From Lachnospiraceae bacterium (GTDB lineage Bacteria; Bacillota; Clostridia; Lachnospirales; Lachnospiraceae), in NCBI GenBank assembly GCA_021770245.1, contig JAETRI010000021.1:1-45278 (forward strand): a DNA stretch of 45,278 nt, read 5' to 3'. The first letter of the stretch is position 1. Each line of letters begins with the position of its first letter. The position numbers were made by a program, and so were the translations under genes. Below are positions 25,554-32,228 of this stretch, piece by piece. Below the pieces are notes generated by a model. The model ran no database searches and was not told the origin of the DNA. It was given only the letters and a program-made list of their open reading frames with translations.

Positions 25554-27212
25554 ATGAAAAAAATACTTTTTTCTATTTTTCTTGTCTTTTGTATGTGTTT
25601 TAATGATTCTGTTGTTTATGCTTCGGAAGTTGATTTAGATCATGATCATCTTGTTTCTGGTTTTGATAATGCTGTTAAATTTTTTGATTGGATAAAGTCC
25701 GCAATAGGTGCATCTTTTAAAATTGATGTAGATTGGTTTCAACATAATGCATCCTTTATTGATTTTTTAAATAACTTAGAAGATGGCAAGTATTATTATT
25801 ATGATGATAATAGTTGCCTGTGTTTTACTGATGAATGTGTGGATGCTGTTAAAGATATTTGCGACCAATATATTGTTGACTGTGGAGACTATAAGCTTGT
25901 TCCAACTTTGACGGTTAATTCTTTTTCTGATTCTTTTTCATCCCTTGCTACTCCGTATTATAATTATTGTATAGGTCTCATAAATACGTATGGTATGGTT
26001 GCGTTTCATTATTCGGGTACTACTTTTCAGGTTTCCTCGAATTCTGGACGTATTTCATATTCTGTTGATTTTGATTCTTCTTATTTTTGTCTTCGAGATG
26101 GCAAAGAGGGCGTTTGTGTTTTTTTTGATGGTCTGGGCAATCAATCGTCTTTGGAAGTTGCGACGGTGCGTTATGATGCAAGTACTAAGTCTTTTGGTGA
26201 ACCTTCTTATGCTCTTGAATCCCGTTATTTGTATTATGATAGAATTTATGCTGATAGTTATAGTATGGTTCTTCTTTCTAAAGATGGGCGATATATAAAG
26301 GTATGGAAAACTCGGGATGCGCTTTTACGTTATCTTCGTGGTTTAGGTGGCGATATTTCTATCTATACTACTAACAATTATAATAATTATAATGTTGCGG
26401 AAGATAATAGTATTACCATTAATCGTGAGACTCTTAATAACATTGTTAATAATGATTTGTCTTCCGATATTGGAGAACTCGTTACCAACATTAACCAGAG
26501 TCTGAATAGTTATTATGTTGATAATGGTACCACTATGTCCCAGACTGATATTCAACAGATTATTGACCAGTCCGTCCAGAATCTTATTAATAATTATTAT
26601 GTGACGGTTACTCCACCGGACAAGCCGCCCGTTGATCCGGATAATCCTAATCCTCCTGGCGAAGATGTTTCCGGAAATAATCCTGGCGGCACTGTCTCTG
26701 GCGGCAGTATCTCCGGCAATGGGGCGGACGGCCCGCAGACGGTTTCTATTCTCTCCAAAATCTATTCTAAGCTGTGCGAAGTATATGATTTCCTCTCCGG
26801 AGCTATCCTGGACGCCCTGAAATCTATCAAGAATGCGATTGTTGCCAATACGCTTGTCGATGTGGCCGGGGGGATTGCTGATCTGATTTCCGGCGGCCTG
26901 GATGCTGTTGGCGGTTTCATGGACGATACTGTGGAAGCCTTCGCCCCGGTTGCCGAAATGCTCCCGGAAAAGTTCCCTACCTGTATCCCCTGGGACTTGA
27001 TCGCTATTTTCACTGTTATTGTCTCTTCGGGTTCCCCTCCGGTCTATGAAGTCCCTGTATCAATCCCACGCCTGGGCATTGACTATACACTTACCCTAGA
27101 CCTGTCTATATTTGAACCCGTTGCTATTTTGTGTAGGGCCTTTTTGTCCCTGCTTATGGTTATGATGTTGATACATATGACGATCCGTCTTACATCTGGA
27201 GGTGATAATTAA
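25554..27212 (+). CDS. pIII-like adsorption/minor coat protein
   Basis: 552 aa. Residues 1-24 are a signal peptide (MKKILFSIFLVFCMCFNDSV). Residues about 25-345 are an AT-rich, Tyr/Asn/Ser/Asp-rich domain likely to bind the host. Residues about 350-395 are a Pro/Gly linker (PPDKPPVDPDNPNPPGED). The C-terminal domain has amphipathic helices (DFLSGAILDALKSIKNAI, DLISGGLDAVGGFMDD) and a final membrane segment (AFLSLLMVMMLIHM). This is the order of Ff pIII: receptor domains, glycine linker, membrane-anchored C-domain. Base composition changes sharply at the linker (about 26600). Confidence 0.75.
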   Translation: MKKILFSIFLVFCMCFNDSVVYASEVDLDHDHLVSGFDNAVKFFDWIKSAIGASFKIDVDWFQHNASFIDFLNNLEDGKYYYYDDNSCLCFTDECVDAVKDICDQYIVDCGDYKLVPTLTVNSFSDSFSSLATPYYNYCIGLINTYGMVAFHYSGTTFQVSSNSGRISYSVDFDSSYFCLRDGKEGVCVFFDGLGNQSSLEVATVRYDASTKSFGEPSYALESRYLYYDRIYADSYSMVLLSKDGRYIKVWKTRDALLRYLRGLGGDISIYTTNNYNNYNVAEDNSITINRETLNNIVNNDLSSDIGELVTNINQSLNSYYVDNGTTMSQTDIQQIIDQSVQNLINNYYVTVTPPDKPPVDPDNPNPPGEDVSGNNPGGTVSGGSISGNGADGPQTVSILSKIYSKLCEVYDFLSGAILDALKSIKNAIVANTLVDVAGGIADLISGGLDAVGGFMDDTVEAFAPVAEMLPEKFPTCIPWDLIAIFTVIVSSGSPPVYEVPVSIPRLGIDYTLTLDLSIFEPVAILCRAFLSLLMVMMLIHMTIRLTSGGDN

Positions 27213-27448
27213 TGAAACTGGTTGCTAAGCTGCTGTCTGCTCTTCTGTCTGCCCTTCCTGGCTCTCCGTTCCGGGCCATGATTGTTGCCATTGATGACAG
27301 CGCGATCCTGTCCACTCTGAATTGGTTAATTCCTTTTGGGGCCGCTGTCTCTATGCTGGAACTGTGGGCCGTGTCTATGGCGGCCTATTATGGGTACCGG
27401 ACTATTAAGGACGTAGTTACTAAGATAATCGGGAAATTTTTTTCGTAG
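27212..27448 (+). CDS. pVI-like minor coat / membrane protein
   Basis: 78 aa, three hydrophobic stretches (LLSALLSALPGSPFRAMIVA, STLNWLIPFGAAVSMLELWA, YYGYRTIKDVVTKIIGKFF). It starts in the stop of the pIII-like gene (TAATG) after GGAGGTGATAATT. Gene VI in Ff phages holds this same place after gene III and encodes a hydrophobic minor coat protein, so pVI is the likely role. Confidence 0.7.
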   Translation: MKLVAKLLSALLSALPGSPFRAMIVAIDDSAILSTLNWLIPFGAAVSMLELWAVSMAAYYGYRTIKDVVTKIIGKFFS

Positions 27449-27459
27449 GGGGTGTTTTG

Positions 27460-27637
27460 ATGGCTGAATGTAATTATGTTAATCCTTGTGTTTTTTTGTT
27501 CTTGTTGGGACTCTGATACGGAATCATGTACAATGCCTAGTGTGGATAGACAATATGCATGTTCTTTATTTTCTGATGATCTGAATTATGATGAATTTGT
27601 ACATTTTATGGAGGATAACCGTGATAAGTTATTATAG
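27460..27637 (+). pseudogene. small phage gene split by a T7 homopolymer (frameshift or slippage)
   Basis: The ATG at 27460 follows GGGGGTG. It opens a frame (MAECNYVNPCVF) that stops after 18 codons. The +1 frame continues as a protein-like acidic sequence (VSCWDSDTESCTMPSVDRQY, then DDLNYDEFVHFMEDNRDKLL) to TAG 27635-27637, overlapping the Zot start. The frames meet at TTTTTTT (27491-27497). One T fewer would give about 59 aa. It may be a mutation, a sequencing error or transcriptional slippage. An alternative start in the second frame is the ATG at 27476. Confidence 0.5.
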
Positions 27638-28280
27638 TGGTACTCCCGGAAGCGGGAAAAGCCTGCATGTTGCTATGCAGATCTACGACTGGATCCAGCG
27701 CGGTAAGAACGTGATCGCTAACTTCGATGTCCGGGAAGATCTCATCAAAAAGTCGCGGTTTCACGAAAAGGGGGCTTTTCTGTATCTGCCGAATGAACAG
27801 ATATTGGATGATTCCATTGATCCGGTGGCCTGCCTGGTGGGCTTCGCCGGTAACTTCCATCATGTGTTGGAAGACGGTACCATGCCGGAAGGACAGACTT
27901 TGATCGTCTTTGACGAAGGTGGCATCTTGTTTAACAGTCGGGATTGGCAGTCCAAATACCGGATGCGCTGGCTGTGGTTTTTCTCCCAGCATCGTAAGTT
28001 TGGTTTTGAGATCGTTGTCATCAGCCAGGCCGAACGGCAGATCGACCGGCAGGTACGGGCTAACTTTGAGTATGAGTATACGCATAAGAGGGTTGGCAAC
28101 TTCAAAAAGCTTGGGAAGCTCTTAGAATTTTTTTCCCATGGAAAGCTTTTCTGTTATGTCGTGCGCTGGTATGGGATCAAGGGCCAGGACGGGCGGGTTC
28201 ACGCAGAGTTCTTTCGGGGCTCCAAGAAATACTACCGTCTGTATAACACAAGTAGGATATTCGCGGGCGGCCCGGTTTGA
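27621..28280 (+). CDS. Zot/pI-family phage assembly ATPase
   Basis: 219 aa from GTG 27621, with GGAGGATAACC upstream. The P-loop GTPGSGKS (residues 7-14) is preceded by SYYS as in Zot/pI proteins. Walker B is LIVFDEGG (D98, E99), and WLWFFSQHRKFGFEIVVISQ is the family's sensor strand. These inner-membrane ATPases extrude phage ssDNA while coat proteins assemble. The protein ends after the ATPase domain (GSKKYYRLYNTSRIF), without the membrane helix and outer domain seen in Ff pI or Vibrio Zot. Confidence 0.88.
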   Translation: MISYYSGTPGSGKSLHVAMQIYDWIQRGKNVIANFDVREDLIKKSRFHEKGAFLYLPNEQILDDSIDPVACLVGFAGNFHHVLEDGTMPEGQTLIVFDEGGILFNSRDWQSKYRMRWLWFFSQHRKFGFEIVVISQAERQIDRQVRANFEYEYTHKRVGNFKKLGKLLEFFSHGKLFCYVVRWYGIKGQDGRVHAEFFRGSKKYYRLYNTSRIFAGGPV

Positions 28281-28555
28281 CGGGGTGGGGCTTTACGCCC
28301 CGGGGGCCCCGGCGGGCCGGGACGGCCACGGATATCCTGTTGGTTGCCAGCGGGAATGATGCGCCCTGTCAAGGCACGTCCTCCCGCCTTTACAGGGCGT
28401 GGCATTCCTGCCATAATTGTGATCGCTGATGTATGGCACAGCGTGACATACATCAGCTTGTCTGCCCTCTCTTTCGGAGGGCCGCGAAAACCGATCATCC
28501 CCTATATCTAATAGGGGGATGATTGTACATTTTTGTACATTTAGGGGTGTTGTCG
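28281..28555. other. hairpin array before rep: candidate origin / packaging region
   Basis: Non-coding, with successive stems. CGCCCTGT/ACAGGGCG lies at about 28362-28398, the perfect 11-bp GCTGATGTATG/CATACATCAGC at 28425-28457, GCCCTC/GAGGGC at 28464-28482, and ATCATCCCCTAT/ATAGGGGGATGAT at 28494-28523. Twice-repeated TTGTACATTT follows (28524-28542). Clustered hairpins next to rep are typical of filamentous-phage plus-strand origins, but I cannot point to the nick site. Confidence 0.5.
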
Positions 28556-29512
28556 ATGGACTATTTTTATTGCCTTACTGATGCCCACGGGTACGTCCAT
28601 TCGATTGATAATCTGATTGTTACTTACTATGTTTCCGATGTTGGGAATCATGCCGTTGAAAGGCTGGTTGATGAGATACGGGCGTTAAGGGATAAGCATC
28701 CTGAAGTTATCTATTGGGAAAGGCTTGGCCTTAACGCATGCCGTAAATATAGCTTTTTCCAGAATGCCATACACTTAGATGACGGTATTTATGTTCTGGT
28801 TGGACACTATAAGGATTATGATAGGGAGAAAAAGGAAATGTATGTATTCCCCATGATACGGCTCGAGATAAACCCCAATAAGCACGTTCATAAGCCCGTA
28901 TTTGATAGTCTCATGCAGATCATCTATAAACACTGCTATGACGGTTCTATTAGCCGTTATGACTATGCTGTGGACATTCCTGTGGGGCCTGATGATGTGC
29001 AGGTGTTCGGATCGAATAAGGAAAAGGGGTTATATAAGGGTACAAGGTATTATGGCCAGCGTAACAGGAATGGGTTCTGCCGTATCTACGATAAGCAGAA
29101 AGAACAGGGGCTGGAAGCAAAGTTGACGCGCGTCGAACATGTCATATCCTGTACGAAGGGGACGAAAAATCTTAGCTTTGAAAGGGTCTATGTGAAATGC
29201 CAGGATCAGGGGAAGGAAAAGCCAGCCAGTAAAACAGATCGTGTTATTGTGGGGTTATGTCGGATGTGCCAGGTTAATGGCCTGGATTATGAAAGCATCC
29301 TATCAGGGCTTGACAGAAGGAAACATAAGGATATCATGGGTTATCTGTCCGGTGGCGGTTACCAACGGGTGGATTTTGATTCTGAAATACACGAAAAATT
29401 ATTAGCGTATTATAAAGAGTATTTCCGGGTGAAGGAGCCGGAAGAATATTTTCAGGTAGACGGTGATGGGTTTCTTTCGCTGGCAGATGGGGAAGAATTG
29501 CCGTTTGATTGA
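28556..29512 (+). CDS. rolling-circle replication initiation protein
   Basis: 318 aa. Replication initiation factor of the Rep_trans/phage RstA-like group. RYDYAVDIP (residues about 134-142) is the conserved metal/active-site strand. GFCRIYDKQKEQ (about 173-184) holds the likely catalytic Tyr with the following Lys. LTRVEHVI completes the core. It nicks the origin to start single-strand synthesis. The ATG at 28556 has AGGGGTG upstream. It lies directly after the hairpin array. Confidence 0.82.
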   Translation: MDYFYCLTDAHGYVHSIDNLIVTYYVSDVGNHAVERLVDEIRALRDKHPEVIYWERLGLNACRKYSFFQNAIHLDDGIYVLVGHYKDYDREKKEMYVFPMIRLEINPNKHVHKPVFDSLMQIIYKHCYDGSISRYDYAVDIPVGPDDVQVFGSNKEKGLYKGTRYYGQRNRNGFCRIYDKQKEQGLEAKLTRVEHVISCTKGTKNLSFERVYVKCQDQGKEKPASKTDRVIVGLCRMCQVNGLDYESILSGLDRRKHKDIMGYLSGGGYQRVDFDSEIHEKLLAYYKEYFRVKEPEEYFQVDGDGFLSLADGEELPFD

Positions 29513-29515
29513 TTG

Positions 29516-29599
29516 TTTATTATGCACAATAGATTGATGCGCTGCTGTCTCGGATCGGCGTTATATAATGGGGTTGAAATAGTTATTTTGCACAAATAG
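29516..29599 (+). promoter_or_regulatory. paired TTATTnTGCACAA repeats before the small regulator gene
   Basis: TTATTATGCACAATAG (about 29517-29532) and TTATTTTGCACAAATAG (29583-29599) flank TATAAT at 29564-29569. A third TTGCACAA lies upstream of the first phage gene (23776-23783). They look like operators. The -35 is not clear. Confidence 0.5.
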
Positions 29600-29608
29600 G
29601 AGGTAATC

Positions 29609-29809
29609 ATGAGAAATTATATCTTGTACAATGGGGTTTCATACTGCATCGGAAGCCGGACGGAACGCTTTTCCGCACGGGTCGATCGTTATACGATGGA
29701 GTTTATTCGTTCCTACCGCGGCGATTCGCTGGGGGATAAGCTGTGTAACATGGCGGTTGACCTGGGCATGGTTCCAGACCTTATTTTGAATGCGCGTTGT
29801 CATACATAA
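29609..29809 (+). CDS. small phage protein, possible ribbon-helix-helix regulator
   Basis: 66 aa, with AGGAGGTAATC before the ATG. After MRNYILYNGV, the segment RTERFSARVDRYTMEFIRSY followed by SLGDKLCNMAVDL has the strand-helix-helix pattern of Arc/CopG-type DNA-binding proteins. Paired repeats lie just upstream, which would fit self-regulation. The assignment is from pattern only. Confidence 0.5.
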   Translation: MRNYILYNGVSYCIGSRTERFSARVDRYTMEFIRSYRGDSLGDKLCNMAVDLGMVPDLILNARCHT

Positions 29810-29836
29810 CCACTGCAGTTTTTCTGCATGACAAAT

Positions 29837-29888
29837 AGGCGTACTGCTACGCCTGCCGAGAGAGGGCCGGTTATCTGGCCTTCTCTTT
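29837..29888. terminator. two hairpins between convergent genes
   Basis: AGGCGTA/TACGCCT (29837-29854), then AGAGAGGGCC/GGCCTTCTCT (29860-29885) followed by a T tract on the plus strand. They probably terminate the phage structural/replication transcript and meet the transposase stop from the other side. Confidence 0.65.
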
Positions 29889-30899
29889 TTTGTATTGGGA
29901 ACTGCTTTTTCCTTCCAGTATTTTTCTAGGATACGTGTTCATCCAATGCTCTATATGGCCGATATCTTCTTCGGAATATCTCCCAATGTCCGCCCCTTTG
30001 GGTATGAATCTCCGGATCAGGCCGTTTTGGTTTTCGTTTGTCCCACGCTCCCAGCTGCTGTATGGATGGCAGAAATATGTCTTTGTGCGTGGCAGCTTTT
30101 TGTTAATACAGGATTTTTCTATCCCGGTAAAATTCAGGAATTCGCATCCGTTGTCACATGTGATCGTCCGGAATGTTTCCCGGAACCTGCGCGCCCCTAT
30201 TTCCCTTTCCAGCTTGTCAAGGGCGGATATGACGGATGCTGTCTTTTTGTCCGGTATCTTCCGGATGATCTCCTCCCGGGTCATCCGTTCGGAAAGGACT
30301 AACAGGCAGGCCTTTCCCTTCCCCTGGCCTGAAACTACCGTATCCATTTCCCAGTGTCCGTATATATCTCGTTCTTGGACTTCTTCCGGACGTTTTTCAA
30401 TACTGTCCCCTTTTAGGTTATTTAGTGGGACTGTCCGTTTATATTCCCGTTTTTTCCTCTGCTTTTTTTGTGGCAGGTGCTTATTGCTGATATTTAGGAA
30501 TAGGCCGGCGTCGATATAGTTATACAGCGTCTTTGTACAAATATCTGTCTGGAACCTCATTCCCTCGTTCCTGGCCCTCTGAAGGGCCGCATAAGGGCTA
30601 TAATGTTCTTCCCTTATGGATTTCTCTATGTATCGGACGAACCGCATGTCATTCCCGATTTTTAGGGATCGTCCGTTTTCCTGTTTGTGTTTCCTGTATA
30701 CCCGTTGCGCCGCGTCGGCTTTGTACACCACAATTTTTTTCAAGTCGGTCGTTAATTGCTCTGTTTTCCCGCGGTTAATTTCATAGTATATTGTCCGTAC
30801 GCATTTTCCGATCAGGGCCGCGATCTCGCAGGGCTTTTTCTTGCTTTTCAACAGAATTTCGATCTGGTAACGCTCCTGTTCTGTGATATGCTTTCCCAT
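29871..30899 (-). CDS. IS30-family transposase
   Basis: 342 aa. An N-terminal helix-turn-helix (ITEQERYQIEILLKSKKKPC, then IGKCVRTIYYEINRG) is followed by a DDE core: EMDTV, TCDNGCEF and WERGTNENQNGLIRRFIPKG. All three acidic residues are present and the length is complete. I find no IS30 terminal repeats close to the gene, and a hairpin CCCCTAT/ATAGGGG (30908-30924) of the phage's own palindrome family lies directly upstream. So it reads as a phage gene and not a separate insertion sequence. Some filamentous phages use such transposases to integrate. Confidence 0.88.
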   Translation of the reverse strand: MGKHITEQERYQIEILLKSKKKPCEIAALIGKCVRTIYYEINRGKTEQLTTDLKKIVVYKADAAQRVYRKHKQENGRSLKIGNDMRFVRYIEKSIREEHYSPYAALQRARNEGMRFQTDICTKTLYNYIDAGLFLNISNKHLPQKKQRKKREYKRTVPLNNLKGDSIEKRPEEVQERDIYGHWEMDTVVSGQGKGKACLLVLSERMTREEIIRKIPDKKTASVISALDKLEREIGARRFRETFRTITCDNGCEFLNFTGIEKSCINKKLPRTKTYFCHPYSSWERGTNENQNGLIRRFIPKGADIGRYSEEDIGHIEHWMNTYPRKILEGKSSSQYKKEKAR

Positions 30900-30955
30900 G
30901 TTTTAGTCCCCTATGAAATAGGGGAGGAGCTTCCGCCCCTCCCCTTGTTTATGTG

Positions 30956-31168
30956 TTAATTTAATGCGTCTTGTAGGTATCTCCGCGCTTCTTCTTGATT
31001 CATGTCCATTTTTAGTAGAAATGCTATGCGTCTTATTGCATGCAATTTTCCCTTGTCATAATATTTAGATAACATTTCACCTTCTGTCTGTAAGTTATCT
31101 TTTTTTATCGACTTTTGAATCTCTGTGGCTATTTCTTCTAAAAGCTCTATAAGTTGTTCTTTTTCCAT
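30956..31168 (-). CDS. small helical protein of unknown function
   Basis: 70 aa, minus strand, with GGAAAGGAAACAAAA before the ATG. It is highly charged and helical (EQLIELLEEIATEIQKSIKK; ARRYLQDALN). With the transposase it forms the only leftward unit of the phage, where lysogeny or repressor functions often lie. There is no helix-turn-helix that I can identify. Confidence 0.55.
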   Translation of the reverse strand: MEKEQLIELLEEIATEIQKSIKKDNLQTEGEMLSKYYDKGKLHAIRRIAFLLKMDMNQEEARRYLQDALN

Positions 31169-31240
31169 TTTTGTTTCCTTTCCGGGCCGGGCCCTTTATT
31201 ACTGGTTTTGGTTGAGTTTTTGAAACGGGTGCTTTCATGA

Positions 31241-31420
31241 GATTTCAGCTATAGTTTTCCTTTTCTTTTCCCCTCCTTTCTTTTCTGGCTTCGTATATCG
31301 TCTTTGTTTCCGGTATGCTTTTTGTATGCCATGCTCCGGCTGGCATACCGGATACAAAGACGATATACGGAAACGGGAAAGGAAGGAGGGGAAAAGAAAA
31401 GGAAAACTATAGTTGAAATC
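31241..31420. repeat. 180-bp near-palindrome with polypyrimidine/polypurine arms
   Basis: The first about 80 nt (from GATTTCAGCTATAGTTTTCC) match the reverse complement of the last about 80 nt at about 71 positions. Most mismatches are C/T, so G-T pairs would still form in single strands. The left arm is almost pure pyrimidine over about 40 nt. The centre has an inner hairpin GTATGCCA/TGGCATAC (31324-31331 with 31341-31348). Confidence 0.9.
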
Positions 31421-31470
31421 GGGGTGGTGGTTTAGATAACTGATCGGGTAGTAGATATGATTCAGCCTAG

Positions 31471-31781
31471 GAAATTTAAGTCCCCCCTTATATAAGGGGG
31501 GATTTAGGGGGAATACTTCTAATCTTTACCGCTCTAATTAAGGCAGGCGAAAAGAAAATAGATGCATGAAATGGAGTAGACTGCCGTTATTACCGGAGGG
31601 TTTCAGGGGAACCGTTCCCCTGAGCCCCGGCTTTTCAGCACACTTTAGCAGATTTTTTTTAACGTTTGAAAAGCTGAAATACCGCGGAAAAAGATATCCG
31701 GATATGCTGTTTAACTCGTGTGAAATTTAAGTCCCCCCTTATGTAAGGGGGGATTTAGGGGGAATACTCTTAATCTGTACC
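31471..31781. repeat. pair of 60-bp direct repeats containing a 22-bp palindrome
   Basis: Copies at 31471-31530 and 31722-31781 agree at about 56 of 60 positions (start GAAATTTAAG, end TACC). Each contains a palindrome: TCCCCCCTTA TATAAGGGGGGA in copy 1, and one base different in copy 2. Both are followed by ATTTAGGGGGAATAC. Confidence 0.9.
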
Positions 31782-31824
31782 TTTGTACGATGGCTTTCCG
31801 CCTGTCTTTTCGTAACCGGGGGGT

Positions 31825-31943
31825 ATGGGGGTAACGCTTACCCCCATGTCCTATCCTTCCCCCTCACCTGTGTCATGTAGGGGGAAGGATAGATTTTCTT
31901 AGAATCCCGCACATGTCCTTGGTGCGGGAGCTCTTAGAAAATC
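31825..31943. repeat. three adjacent strong hairpins
   Basis: ATGGGGGTAA/TTACCCCCAT (31825-31847), CTATCCTTCCCCCT/AGGGGGAAGGATAG (31851-31892, perfect 14 bp), and GATTTTCTTAGAATCCCGCAC with its near-complement (31892-31943). Confidence 0.85.
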
Positions 31944-32078
31944 TTGGTTGGGGGTAGATGATGCATCCGTCATAATTACCATATACCTGAAATATTTCTA
32001 CAATATAATGCGATTTGGTTAATTTATATACATTTCACAAATTTTTTGGGTTACTGCAATTTGCTCTTGCAATCCGCG

Positions 32079-32093
32079 CCCTCTTTCAGATTT
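32079..32093. repeat. attR candidate: 15-bp direct repeat
   Basis: Second exact copy of CCCTCTTTCAGATTT. A chance match of this length at both ends of the phage gene set is very unlikely. Confidence 0.65.
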
Positions 32094-32228
32094 GTGTACC
32101 CACCGAGAAATAACTTATAAATATACATTGTAAATGGCTGATAAAGATTTTATAATCAAATAGAGAAATTCTGGTTTGTCGGGAAGCTGCAGAGAGCATA
32201 GAATCGGTGATTTCATGAGGCGCAGATA

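Larger units (their letters stand above)
23742..32093. mobile_element. integrated filamentous phage (inovirus) of a Gram-positive host
   Basis: The element has the inovirus set in near-classic order: small replication-type proteins, tiny hydrophobic proteins, a pVIII-like coat protein with a terminator after it, a pIII-like adsorption protein, a pVI-like protein, a Zot/pI ATPase, then a rolling-circle Rep. No secretin is present, as expected for a host without outer membrane. An IS30-family transposase, not an integrase, is present. About 1 kb of folded non-coding DNA ends it. The boundaries are set by the 15-bp repeat and are inferred. Confidence 0.85.
31169..32228. other. 1-kb folded non-coding end of the phage
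   Basis: There is no gene. In order it holds the 180-bp near-palindrome (31241-31420), two 60-bp direct repeats (31471-31530 and 31722-31781), CAGGGGAAC/GTTCCCCTG (about 31604-31622), and three adjacent strong hairpins (31825-31847, 31851-31892, 31892-31943). An AT-rich stretch leads to the right 15-bp repeat. In filamentous phages such space carries replication origins and the packaging signal. Confidence 0.7.

Noticed and set aside
31241-31420. Retron or group II intron RNA
   Set aside because: No reverse transcriptase gene is found on either strand nearby; the structure lies in the phage non-coding end.
31471-31781. CRISPR array
   Set aside because: Only two repeats, 251 bp apart, each with an internal palindrome; there is no third copy, no regular spacer and no cas gene.
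23742-32093. Diversity-generating retroelement acting on the pIII-like gene
   Set aside because: No reverse transcriptase and no template/variable repeat pair seen; the AT-rich half is better explained by domain exchange.
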